A DNA stretch of 64,000 bases from assembly GCA_944386045.1 (NCBI GenBank), contig CALWZO010000025.1, positions 49,716-113,715 of the forward strand. Direction: 5' to 3'. Position 1 is the stretch's first letter. Each line of letters opens with the position of its first letter. The notes under the pieces were generated by a model. The model saw only the letters and a list, made by a program, of their open reading frames with translations. It did not search any database and had not been told where the DNA came from. Shown here piece by piece: positions 28,537 to 36,457 of this stretch. Made by a program: the position numbers and the translations under genes. The DNA is from an uncultured Clostridia bacterium (GTDB lineage Bacteria; Bacillota; Clostridia; Oscillospirales; Ruminococcaceae).

Positions 28537-28716
28537 ATGGCACAGGCTCAGATTTCAAGACTGTTGGGTTTCAGCGATAAAACTATTTCCGGATATAAAA
28601 ACGGAACTGTTCAGGACAGTTTCGGCAACGCTTTAATAGTTATTGCCGGAAATGCTGAAAATGTAAAGATACTTCTTGAATTATATAAAGAAAGTTTTTC
28701 TGATAATGTAAGATGA
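28537..28716 (+). pseudogene. Isolated HTH fragment resembling MqsA/HigA-type antitoxins
   Basis: A 59-codon frame starting MAQAQISRLLGFSDKTISGY and continuing KNGTVQDSFGNALIVI has the XRE helix-turn-helix pattern and the following 'VQD..N' segment of the antitoxin-like HTH proteins that usually carry an upstream zinc-finger half. That half and any toxin gene are missing, and there is no ribosome binding site. Probably the tail of a lost gene. Confidence 0.4.
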
Positions 28717-28884
28717 GCTATTTATGATATTGACAGGAAACTTTTTCATATTTGCATGTTCATATATTATAATATTAAATATAAGAGGAAATCTTATGGC
28801 TCATTTGAGACTGACATCGTAAGGTATACTAAGCTGCGATTGCGGCAGAAGCTTTTGAAATTATTTTGTATAAGGTATATCAAA

Positions 28885-28938
28885 AAACAGAAAGCCTCCC
28901 GCTGCACCTTCGTCGTACACAGGGATGCTTTCTGTTTA
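28885..28938. terminator. Long hairpin, terminator-like
   Basis: AAACAGAAAGCCTCCC (28885-28900) pairs with GGGATGCTTTCTGTTT (28922-28937; one mismatch) around a 21-base loop. It stands in a 280-bp gap without a recognisable gene. Confidence 0.5.
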
Positions 28939-29000
28939 TAGTCAGCTCACATAATTATATCACAAAATTCCGGCGTGCCGTACAAAACAAAGCCGATACA

Positions 29001-29258
29001 TCAATACTGCTTAATCAGAAATGAGGCTTTTTCAAAATCTTTTTCGGCAACATAAATTTTATACTCATAAAATTTATCCGGATCCATACCGAAACTTCCG
29101 GTATATTTTCTCTGTTTTCCAAAAAACGGCGCCATCTGGGTATCTGTTGTTTTGACAGTGTACTCAATTCCGTTATCAGCAAGAATTCTGCGGATCTCGG
29201 CCTGTCGTTTCATATCCATTGTTACAATAAGCTCTTTTCTGTTAAAAACCGTAATCAT
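29001..29258 (-). CDS. Small conserved protein, DUF2007-like
   Basis: 85 residues, one compact alpha-beta domain: RKELIVTMDMKRQAEIRRIL, then NGIEYTVKTT and a conserved end YEYKIYVAEKDFEKASFLI. The layout (helix then strand then a C-terminal 'VxxxDxxxA' helix) matches the small putative signal-transducing DUF2007-type proteins of Clostridia. Molecular role unknown. A strong AAAGGAGGCTTGAAAT site fixes the ATG at 29258. It is intact although surrounded by decayed genes. Confidence 0.75.
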   Translation of the reverse strand: MITVFNRKELIVTMDMKRQAEIRRILADNGIEYTVKTTDTQMAPFFGKQRKYTGSFGMDPDKFYEYKIYVAEKDFEKASFLIKQY

Positions 29259-29579
29259 ATTTCAAGCCTCCTTTGGTTATATTTTCTAATTTTATTATAT
29301 CATAAAATCTCCTTATGCAATTCAAGTTATACAGCAACAATACCTTAACTTTTTTAGTTGTTGCGGAATGGTTAAATCCGATGTTGGCATTTTGGAACAC
29401 AAAATCTGATAGATGTTCGTCATTAAATTTCAAAGCATCGTACTTCTTAGCCTATTTCAAAATTTTATAATATGTAAACAACACAGCCGTGTAACCCTGA
29501 TAAGTTACACGGCTGTGTCTGCTGTATTACCAAATAAATTTATCAAATTTTGACGGAGGATGAAAGCCGCATCGGTCTT
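29259..29579. other. 320-bp gap with a strong inverted repeat
   Basis: No gene seen. A perfect 15-bp stem ACACAGCCGTGTAAC/GTTACACGGCTGTGT (29481-29495 with 29504-29518) lies downstream of the Mo-operon's last gene and is probably its terminator, although the T tail on the minus strand is weak. Confidence 0.55.
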
Positions 29580-30698
29580 TCATCGCCCGACTATGTCTTT
29601 ATAATCCTGCGGAGTGTTTATATTGACAAACTCCCGCGGGTTTGGCACTGTTACTGTCTGGGTATTCAGGCTGTCAAATATCTTCATCAGCTTATAATCC
29701 CCTTTTGCTATCTGTCCTTCAATGCAATCCAGAGCTTTTTGGGAATATAGGGCAACTGTGGGAAAAAGCCTGCCGTCCGCCTGTGTTATTATGCAGTCTT
29801 TTGAAAAATCCGCCTTGTTGAACAGGTCAATAACGGTATCCCGGCTTACAAAGGGCATATCGCAGGGCAGTGTAAAAATCCAGTCGGCCTGCGCTGCCGA
29901 AAGTGCCGCCTGAAGCGCGCCTATGGGGCCTGTCCGGGAAAAATTGTCCTTTACTACCCTGATATTAAACCTTTCATACTCTGCACTGTTGGCAGAAATC
30001 ATCATATTGTCAAATACAGACATATTATAGACAATTTCATCAGTGAAAGTATGGCTGCCAATGGCAAGCAGACCTTTGTCTGTGCCCATGCGGGAAGAAT
30101 TGCCCCCTGCAAGCAGTACAAAGGTTGTTTTTTTGATATGCTGCATGGCTTTGCGCCTTGCAGAAAGAAAATCTGTTTTCCGCTGCGCTTTTTTATGAAG
30201 CTCTTCCCTGTCGCAGCCTGTAAGATCACAGATATAATCTGCCAGCCGGCCGCGGATATCTGTATTGTCAGCGTCGCCACCGTGATAAAGGGAAGATGCC
30301 ATTGCCAGCAATCCGGCATAGTTGTCTTTTGCATCGCCGTAATGCCAGCTTTCAAAGTCAATGCCGTAAACCTTCTCATCGACAATAAAGTTTCTGGGGT
30401 TTATATCATCCAGCACAATATACCGGCCTGTTTTTTCAAAAAAATATTTTGTAAAATCTTTTATCCATACAGCCAGCCGGCAAAGTAGCGGCAGTGGGTT
30501 ATCAGTCTGCACACAATCGGAAAGCCGTCGTCCGCTTATTTTTGACATTGATATTGTCTGATTTTTGGCAGACAGCAATACCGGTGTCATTCCGCTGCCG
30601 GACATGACGGACAACAAATATTTTTCCTTTTCAAAGGCCACAGAGGATACAAAAGACTTTTCAACCGTGACTTTGCCAATTTTTATTTTATTTTTCAT
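29580..30698 (-). CDS. Kinase-like domain fused to MobA-type nucleotidyltransferase
   Basis: 372 residues with two modules. Residues ~1-185 resemble the reduced protein-kinase/APH fold: a hydrophobic lobe-to-lobe passage, then the catalytic-loop-like VLDDINPRNFIV (Asp97/98, Asn103) and the metal-binding-like VYGIDFE (Asp114). Residues ~190-372 are MobA: LLAGGNSSRMGTDKG (nucleotide loop, 196-209), TGPIGALQAAL, and LPCDMPFVS. MobA joins GMP (or CMP) to molybdopterin to give the bis-MGD cofactor needed by the molybdopterin oxidoreductase in the same operon. The role of the kinase half is unknown. The gene overlaps its upstream neighbour by 11 bp and ends the operon. Confidence 0.8.
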   Translation of the reverse strand: MKNKIKIGKVTVEKSFVSSVAFEKEKYLLSVMSGSGMTPVLLSAKNQTISMSKISGRRLSDCVQTDNPLPLLCRLAVWIKDFTKYFFEKTGRYIVLDDINPRNFIVDEKVYGIDFESWHYGDAKDNYAGLLAMASSLYHGGDADNTDIRGRLADYICDLTGCDREELHKKAQRKTDFLSARRKAMQHIKKTTFVLLAGGNSSRMGTDKGLLAIGSHTFTDEIVYNMSVFDNMMISANSAEYERFNIRVVKDNFSRTGPIGALQAALSAAQADWIFTLPCDMPFVSRDTVIDLFNKADFSKDCIITQADGRLFPTVALYSQKALDCIEGQIAKGDYKLMKIFDSLNTQTVTVPNPREFVNINTPQDYKDIVGR

Positions 30699-31179
30699 CT
30701 ACAGTAATCTGTGCGATATCCTTTGCCCATCTTGTGGAAAATTCGTCCATTGTGATTACCAGCATAAAATTGCCGCTGTCTTCGGACAGAGGCTGTCCGT
30801 TTTCCTGGTTTACCAGCCATACATTGCCGTCTTTAAGCACTTCTTCGGCTGTAAGGGAAACGCTGTAATTGTCAGAACATACCACAGAAATCCGTGTGTT
30901 TTCGGATATCTCAATACCGGTCTGGCTGAAGATATTTTTCAGCTGTATGCCGCCATAGTTTTTGTCAAAGGATTCTCCGTTTTTCTTTGTCATCACAGCG
31001 TCAAAAGCGGCAAAGTCAGAATTGCTTTCACTGAATTCAAAATTTTCGCTTTCGCCGTTTACCACTATGGCTATGGAGTTTTCTGCGGAATTGACTGAAT
31101 TGTTTCTGTTTACAAATACCAGAATGCCTACAATTACAACAAATACTATTACCAATGCAATTTTAACTTGTTTTTTCAT
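30688..31179 (-). CDS. Membrane-anchored sulfite-oxidase-like (Oxidored_molyb-type) domain protein
   Basis: 163 residues: an N-terminal hydrophobic anchor (about 5-23), a short linker, and a ~125-residue domain shaped like the small extracytoplasmic relatives of the oxidoreductase molybdopterin-binding domain: NYGGIQLKNIFSQTGI (the 'G.pL..lL...G' helix), ISVVCSDNYSVSLTAEEVL, then VWLVNQENGQPLSEDSGNFMLVI and WAKDIAQITV. It lacks the cofactor-binding cysteine of sulfite oxidase, so it probably does not hold molybdenum itself; it may act as a binding or delivery protein (inference). Translationally coupled by ATGA to the S component upstream, overlapping the MobA fusion downstream. Confidence 0.72.
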   Translation of the reverse strand: MKKQVKIALVIVFVVIVGILVFVNRNNSVNSAENSIAIVVNGESENFEFSESNSDFAAFDAVMTKKNGESFDKNYGGIQLKNIFSQTGIEISENTRISVVCSDNYSVSLTAEEVLKDGNVWLVNQENGQPLSEDSGNFMLVITMDEFSTRWAKDIAQITVDEK

Positions 31180-31733
31180 TTTATTAATCCTCTCTTCAAG
31201 CTTTCAGGTGTTCGGCCGATGATTATATACGCTAACCAGCCACCGAAAAAACCTGATAAAATACCAAAAATATAAAAAAGTAAAAATGGGATAAGGGACA
31301 GTCTGTAATAAAGCATGTTTGTGGAGATTGCACCTGCCAGAACACCGCAGCTTCCTGCCAGACACATGCGGCTTTTCAGACTGAGTTTGTTGAATACCGG
31401 CGTACACAGGACAAAATCAATAGCCAGGCCCGGCAGTGTGTATGTAATCAGCACCAAAAAACCCACAACCGATGAAAAACCTGTGCCCAGCGCCATAACG
31501 GCCTGGGTAAAGCCCATAAGCGTGGCTGTGCCGAATTTTTTTATCACAGCGCAGGCGTAAACTATAAACAGCATTGAAACGCCGGCTGTAACACTGCCCC
31601 CGGGTATGCGTACAAAATCCGTAATAAGATTTATAGCCGGAGAGAAGATAGGCTTTGAGAAAAAGCCCAATACAGCCGCAAAAGCCATAAAGCAAAGCTG
31701 TTTTAAGGTAAATTTGGATTTCGATTTAATCAT
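31176..31733 (-). CDS. ECF-transporter S-component-like membrane protein
   Basis: 185 residues from the ATG at 31733, strongly hydrophobic with five or six predicted membrane helices (LCFMAFAAVLGFFSKPIF, then VTAGVSMLFIVYACAVI, GFSSVVGFLVLITYTLPGLA, CLAGSCGVLAGAISTNMLYY and IPFLLFYIFGILSGFFGGWL). This is the size and pattern of the substrate-binding S components of energy-coupling-factor vitamin and metal transporters. No EcfA or EcfT is nearby, so a shared energising module elsewhere is assumed. The frame runs 60 codons further upstream, but that part is a structured leader with terminator, and no ribosome binding site supports it. Unusually, the chosen ATG also lacks one. Operon context suggests a substrate linked to Mo/W cofactor supply. 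Confidence 0.72.
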   Translation of the reverse strand: MIKSKSKFTLKQLCFMAFAAVLGFFSKPIFSPAINLITDFVRIPGGSVTAGVSMLFIVYACAVIKKFGTATLMGFTQAVMALGTGFSSVVGFLVLITYTLPGLAIDFVLCTPVFNKLSLKSRMCLAGSCGVLAGAISTNMLYYRLSLIPFLLFYIFGILSGFFGGWLAYIIIGRTPESLKRGLIK

Positions 31734-31930
31734 TGAAATAAAAACAGGCACGCCAAAAAGACGCACCTGAATAAACCTTTCTCTGCAAGGTATGCAGGTA
31801 TTTCTTTTCAAAAATGGGAAGGCAGAATTGTTTCCTTTTCTACCCCGGAAGCCAAAAGACTTCGGCATACCGGTCATAGCGCACAGCCGTAGGCCGGCAT
31901 ACTCGAAATACAATTATTTAATTGTTTGTC
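31734..31930 (-). ncRNA. Structured leader with intrinsic terminator before the S-component gene (riboswitch candidate)
   Basis: On the minus strand ~200 nt without a convincing gene fold into several helices: GUAUGCCGG/CCGGUAUGC (about 31902-31864), CCGAAG/CUUCCGG, and GGUAGAA/UUCUGCC. They are followed by a terminator, AGGTGCGTC/GGCGTGCCT plus GTTTTTATTT, which ends 5 bases before the ATG. ACCTG (~31799) can pair with CAGGT (~31769), which opens the terminator stem, so a terminator/antiterminator switch is possible. It sits inside a Mo-cofactor operon, so a molybdenum-cofactor or tungstate sensor is a reasonable guess, but I could not match the known Moco consensus. Confidence 0.55.
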
Positions 31931-31932
31931 CT

Positions 31933-32442
31933 TTATTTCTGGCTGTCTACCAGAATCTGGCACTGGTGTACCAGTGAGTTTTCCTTGTCAACATCGTTGT
32001 CGGCAGTGTTTACCAGTTTAAGGGCGCCGTATGTACAGCCGCGTACACAGGCAGGTTCCAGGCCTGCGCGGATGCGGTCAATGCAGCCGTCGCATTTTTT
32101 CATCTTGCCGTCGGGACCGAATGTGGGCGCTCCGAAAGGACAAGCCATGGAACAGCTGTGACAGCCTATGCAGTACTGTGTGTTGTAAAGTGTCAGGCCG
32201 GTTTCTTCGTCCTTGTACAGACAGCCGGAAGGACAGGCTGTAACGCAGGGAGCGTTGTCGCAATGCATACAGGACATTGAATAATAGGAAATGTCCGCAG
32301 TAAACCTGTCCTCTGCACGGAATACAGTTCTGTACGGCCTTACACCGGTAGAAAGGTCAATATCGTTCTGGTCCATACATGCGACCACACAGGCGCCGCA
32401 GGCACAGCAACGGGAAATATCAAGTTCCAATTTTAATGCCAT
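31933..32442 (-). CDS. Four-cluster ferredoxin-type subunit (DmsB/NrfC family)
   Basis: 169 residues with the typical four [4Fe-4S] motifs: CCACGACVVAC, CMHCDNAPCVTACP, CIGCHSCSMACPFG and CDGCIDRIRAGLEPACVRGCTYGA in two parts. These electron-transfer subunits partner molybdopterin oxidoreductases of the DMSO reductase family. There is no twin-arginine signal, so it is cytoplasmic. Of two nearby ATGs the second (32442) has the better distance (8) from AGGAGG. It lies two bases after the catalytic-subunit gene. It probably passes electrons between the catalytic subunit and the flavoprotein encoded first in the operon. Confidence 0.93.
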   Translation of the reverse strand: MALKLELDISRCCACGACVVACMDQNDIDLSTGVRPYRTVFRAEDRFTADISYYSMSCMHCDNAPCVTACPSGCLYKDEETGLTLYNTQYCIGCHSCSMACPFGAPTFGPDGKMKKCDGCIDRIRAGLEPACVRGCTYGALKLVNTADNDVDKENSLVHQCQILVDSQK

Positions 32443-32444
32443 AA

Positions 32445-34571
32445 TCATTTCCTCCTGATGTTACAATATGCGCTGCGGTATGCAGGAAAGCCGGAGTACG
32501 GGTCAAGGTTGTCACCGTCAAGAATGCTGTTGATGTCAACTTCACGGTAGCCATGATAGATGTACACTTCGCCTTCCATAACTGTTGCCGTAGGAATAGC
32601 TTTAAAAGTCAGTGAGCCGATGTTTGTTATTATTTCCACATCGTCACCCAGTTCAATGCCGTATTTGTCCGCATCTTCCAGGCTCATTTCCACGCTGGGT
32701 TCCGGCAGCATATGACGCTCCCAGGGCATATCGTGAAGGCGTGAATGCAGTGCGTTGGGAATACGGGTGCCGGCACAAAGCAGGAACGGATATTTTTCCG
32801 GATCCGGGCTGTACGGCGGTTTGTATGTGGGCAGCGGGTCAAGGTTCCATTCCGGATGGCTGTTTATCAGTTCAGAGAACAGTTCCAGTTTGCCGGTAGG
32901 TGTTTTCAGGCCCTTTTCAAGGGTGCTGCCCCATTTGTAAACTTCCGGATTGGGAAGCTGGATAGGATGATCTGCTGCTTTCAGCTGCTCGATTGTGTAC
33001 GGCAGGTCACGGATGACATACTCGATACATTTTTCATAGCCGCCGCAGAGATACTCGTCGTCAAAGTTCATCTTTCTTGCCAGCAGTGTCAGGATTTCAG
33101 CGTCAGATTTTGACTGACCCAGAGGCTCTACAACAGGTTTTGTAAACCATACATAGCCGCCGGCGTAGGATTTGAACTCGCCGCGCTCCATGGATGTGCA
33201 GGCCGGCAGTATGATATCGGCGTATTTGCAGGTATCTGTCATAAACAGGTCCACATTTACAAAGAAATCCAGTTCATTGAAAGCTTCAAGGTATTTTCCG
33301 TCCTGTGCAAACATACGGTAGTTCATACCCAGGGCAAAAAGAACCTTTACGCTGTCCTCATCCTTTGCCAGGATGTTTCTTGCCAGGTCGTTGGCCTGCA
33401 TATCTTCCTTGAGGTTGTACCACAGCGGGAATCTCTTTGCGCCCACAGCCGGTTTGCCCTCATGGGGGAAGCGTTCTTCCATAAACTCTTCTTCCCTGGA
33501 AACTGAGCTGTAACCGTGGTCTGCTTCCATGAATGAGTGAACCTGCGGGCGCTGGCCGCCTTTGCGGTCAAAGTTGCCGGTGATGATAAGCAGTGACATG
33601 ATTGCACGGTAGTTCTGCATACCGTTGCGGTGATGTCCCAAGGGAGCAGAGCTTTCTGTGATACAGGCGCTTTTGCTTTTGTGGATCATCTCGGCTGCCT
33701 TGATAATATCGGCTGCCGGAACGCCTGTAAGCTCTTCGCCTTTTTCAGGTGTAAACTGTTTTACATATTCGGCGTATTCTTCAAAGCCGTGAACATATTT
33801 TTCAATAAACGGTTTGTCTACCCAGCCATTTTCAATCAGGACATGGGCTATTGCAAGAGCCAGGGCGCCGTCTGTGCCCAGGTGCGGACGAAGGTGCAGG
33901 TCGGCAATGCGCTGGGTTGTGGGGGTGATGCGCGGGTCAACAATAATAACCTTCATGCCGCGGGCCTTGCCCCTTTCCATACCGCCGATCATAGGCCAGC
34001 GGGAGAAATATCCGCTTGTGCCCCAGCCGATAAACAGGTCTGTGTTTGCAAGGTCCTGAATCATATAGCTTTTTGCTGCAACCTGCCAGGCCAGAACACC
34101 GCTGGTGAAGCAGCTGGAAGATTCTGTGCCGTAGTTCTGTGTACCGAAAACATGGGCAAAGCGTCTGAACATAAAGCGATACCACTTTGTGTATCCTGAA
34201 TAGAAAGCCACGCTGTCAGCACCGTACTTTTCCCTGGACCGCAGCATTTTTTCTGCTATTGTGTCGATAGCTTCTTCCCAGGAAATAGGTTCAAACTTTC
34301 CTTCGCCGCGTTTGCCTGTGCGTTTCATAGGTGTCAGCAGCCTGTCAGGGCGGTAGAGGTACTGTCTGTTGGCCCGTCCTTTGGTGCAAAGTTTACCTTT
34401 GTTGTAAATATGCTCTTTTGTACCCTCAATTTTTATAACTTTGCCGTCTTTTACATAGCAGGTAAGACCGCAGTGGCTGCCGGGTGTACAAATATCACAT
34501 ACAGAATATTTTACTTCAATTCCGGATTCTTCCCCCGGAATTCTCGCTTTTTCATAGTTTATATCAGCCAT
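32445..34571 (-). CDS. Molybdopterin oxidoreductase catalytic subunit (DMSO reductase family)
   Basis: 708 residues. N-terminal [4Fe-4S] motif CDICTPGSHCGLTC...KLCTKG; then the guanine-dinucleotide-binding domains with the probable Mo/W ligand in ESSSCFTSGV (Cys ~154), FIGWGTSGYFSRW, VIIVDPR and LGHHRNGMQNYRA; the C-terminal beta-barrel domain VEMSLEDADKYGIELGDDV. No signal peptide or Tat motif, so it works in the cytoplasm, unlike most respiratory relatives. The subgroup resembles thiosulfate/polysulfide reductase and acetylene-hydratase-like proteins, but the substrate cannot be assigned. It overlaps the upstream flavoprotein gene by 8 bp (ATGGCTGA). Confidence 0.92.
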   Translation of the reverse strand: MADINYEKARIPGEESGIEVKYSVCDICTPGSHCGLTCYVKDGKVIKIEGTKEHIYNKGKLCTKGRANRQYLYRPDRLLTPMKRTGKRGEGKFEPISWEEAIDTIAEKMLRSREKYGADSVAFYSGYTKWYRFMFRRFAHVFGTQNYGTESSSCFTSGVLAWQVAAKSYMIQDLANTDLFIGWGTSGYFSRWPMIGGMERGKARGMKVIIVDPRITPTTQRIADLHLRPHLGTDGALALAIAHVLIENGWVDKPFIEKYVHGFEEYAEYVKQFTPEKGEELTGVPAADIIKAAEMIHKSKSACITESSAPLGHHRNGMQNYRAIMSLLIITGNFDRKGGQRPQVHSFMEADHGYSSVSREEEFMEERFPHEGKPAVGAKRFPLWYNLKEDMQANDLARNILAKDEDSVKVLFALGMNYRMFAQDGKYLEAFNELDFFVNVDLFMTDTCKYADIILPACTSMERGEFKSYAGGYVWFTKPVVEPLGQSKSDAEILTLLARKMNFDDEYLCGGYEKCIEYVIRDLPYTIEQLKAADHPIQLPNPEVYKWGSTLEKGLKTPTGKLELFSELINSHPEWNLDPLPTYKPPYSPDPEKYPFLLCAGTRIPNALHSRLHDMPWERHMLPEPSVEMSLEDADKYGIELGDDVEIITNIGSLTFKAIPTATVMEGEVYIYHGYREVDINSILDGDNLDPYSGFPAYRSAYCNIRRK

Positions 34572-35835
34572 TATATCTGCCCTCCAGTTTTTCTATAAAG
34601 GATGGTTTCAGGCCTTCTTTGATAAGAATACCTTTCTGAATAGGTGAAATTTTAGCATTGCCTGTTTCCATAATCCTGTACAGATAGTTCTTTACAGCGC
34701 CGCTTATACGGTAGTTGTCCAGGATGTTTACACCCACAAGACCTTCTTCACCTATAACGGCCTCTACATAAAGACCTTTGGTAATGTCGCCGGAAACTAT
34801 CCTTTTACCGGTCAGGCGGTTATCACCGAAACCTATAAAGTCCATATCCATAAAATGGGTGATGTTGTGCATAAAGTTGCCGTCAAACTTGGCTGTGCCG
34901 CCGGCCATATTGGCGCCGGCTGTCACGCCCTGGTGCGCAGCGTTTGCCCACAGGCCGATAATCATGCTGGTTTTGCTCTGCAATTCACCGCCTTCGCTCA
35001 CATCTCCTGCGCAGTATATATCTTCACAGGATGTGCGCATGTTTTCATCAACAATGACACCCTTGTTTATTTTTATCTGCCGGGGGTTGAGCATTGAAAC
35101 ATTTGTTCTTGTGCCTATGCACAGTACAATAAGGTCACATTCAACCTTCTTGCCGTCAGACATTGTGCAGATATATCCGTTTTCGGTCTTTTCAGCCTCT
35201 GACAGCGCACTGCCCAAAGCCATTACAACACCTTTTTCATCAATGCGTCTTTCAATTTCCTTTGATACTGACTCATAGGCAGCCAGCGGGAAAATTCTCG
35301 GCGCCATATCGGCAAAAGTTGTCTTTATTCCCTTCCGGTTGAGAAGTTCAACCACCTTGATACCAACCATTGATGCACCCACAACCAGGGCGGATTTATA
35401 GTTGTTTTCATCCAGCGCATTTTTCAGCTTGATGGCATCATCAAGTGTACGCATATAAAAAGCTTCTGAGGGGTCAAGGCCTTTGAATGTCGGCGCAAAA
35501 GCGCTGGCACCTGTGGCGATGAGAATTTTATCAAATTTAAATTCTTCTCCGTCTTCCATTTTTACAGTCTTTGTTTCGGCATCAACGGAAACTACCTTTC
35601 TGCCTGTGACAAGGTTCAGTTTAAGCTCGTCCTTTATTTTTTCCATGTCTCCAAACGGGAACATTCCTTCAAAAGGAATTTTTCCGGCTACATAATATGT
35701 AGTGAGCATAGGATTGTATGGAGAGTAATTGTGTTCACTGAAAACAGTGATATTCCCCACGGGATCATTCTCTCTTATAGTTTTAGCCCCGTAATAACCG
35801 GCACAGCCAAAACCTATAACAGCATAATCAGCCAT
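34564..35835 (-). CDS. FAD/NAD(P)H-dependent oxidoreductase (NADH oxidase/CoA-disulfide reductase-like)
   Basis: 423 residues. FAD-binding GFGCAGYYGA (N-terminus), the ATG motif ILIATGA, an NAD(P)-binding GASMVGIKVVELL (~155), and the second FAD motif DIYCAGDVSE. The active-site Cys region of NADH oxidases and CoA-disulfide reductases is replaced by SPYNPML, so it is more like ferredoxin/rubredoxin reductases. It probably feeds NAD(P)H electrons to the ferredoxin subunit two genes on. The ATG at 35835 is six bases after AAAGGAGG; an ATG overlapping that site was rejected. First gene of the operon, with a clear promoter. Confidence 0.92.
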   Translation of the reverse strand: MADYAVIGFGCAGYYGAKTIRENDPVGNITVFSEHNYSPYNPMLTTYYVAGKIPFEGMFPFGDMEKIKDELKLNLVTGRKVVSVDAETKTVKMEDGEEFKFDKILIATGASAFAPTFKGLDPSEAFYMRTLDDAIKLKNALDENNYKSALVVGASMVGIKVVELLNRKGIKTTFADMAPRIFPLAAYESVSKEIERRIDEKGVVMALGSALSEAEKTENGYICTMSDGKKVECDLIVLCIGTRTNVSMLNPRQIKINKGVIVDENMRTSCEDIYCAGDVSEGGELQSKTSMIIGLWANAAHQGVTAGANMAGGTAKFDGNFMHNITHFMDMDFIGFGDNRLTGKRIVSGDITKGLYVEAVIGEEGLVGVNILDNYRISGAVKNYLYRIMETGNAKISPIQKGILIKEGLKPSFIEKLEGRYNG

Positions 35836-35890
35836 TGTCATCCTCCTTTGAAAACTATTCTCTGATAAATTATTGTCATATACATATACC

Positions 35891-35919
35891 ATTTTATATC
35901 AAATACAGCCCTTAGTCAA
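35891..35919 (-). promoter_or_regulatory. Promoter of the Mo/W oxidoreductase operon
   Basis: TTGACT (35919-35914), 17-bp spacer, TAAAAT (35896-35891), about 50 bp before the first ATG. Confidence 0.65.
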
Positions 35920-36457
35920 TTATAATAGACAAAATAAGTAGAATTTAAATTTATATGCAATTAAACAAAAGTCACTGAGATTATATTATATATTTTAATT
36001 TTATTCTTACAAAAAGTTATATATCGCTAAAACAGCGAGCTTTTGCACAAAAACACCTGGCGCCGATCAGTGCCAGGTGTGAAAATGTATCTGTTTTTTA
36101 ATATGGCAGCAAGCTGTATACGCCATTGGTAATTAAAAGCCGTTAAACAAACCTACACCGGAAATATTTTCTCTATATACACTTGTAAAAAATTGTGAAA
36201 ATTATTAGATGTTTTACCATTGCATTTTTCTTCAATGTAGCACTTAATATTTATATCAGGGAATCTGTTTAAAAACCAGTAATAAACCCAAATCCATCCG
36301 TAAGAATATAAGATTCTGAGACAGATTTGGGCTAAATAATTATAATAATCCGGAAGAAAGCCCGGTTATAGATTTAATAAGACTTTATCTAAAGAGCTGA
36401 AATTCATTCAATTTAAAGTAGCATTATATATAGATTAGAAGTAGATACCGGAGAATA
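35920..36457. other. 540-bp AT-rich gap with two hairpins
   Basis: No gene seen. Hairpins: AACACCTGGC/GCCAGGTGT (36052-36080), with TTTTTG on the minus-strand exit, and AACCCAAATC/GATTTGGGCT (36285-36294 with 36324-36333). Either could end the minus-strand gene at 36458. Confidence 0.5.

Noticed and set aside
28756..28941. Short open frame of 61 codons
   Set aside because: No ribosome binding site, and its end lies in a long hairpin; no protein-like pattern.
29481..29518. Perfect 15-bp inverted repeat as the end of an insertion element
   Set aside because: No transposase, no second end and no target duplication; a terminator after the Mo operon is simpler.
31734..31913. 60-codon N-terminal extension of the S-component gene
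   Set aside because: The segment is a set of hairpins ending in an intrinsic terminator, has no ribosome binding site, and is rich in Cys/Arg/Pro unlike a membrane protein start.
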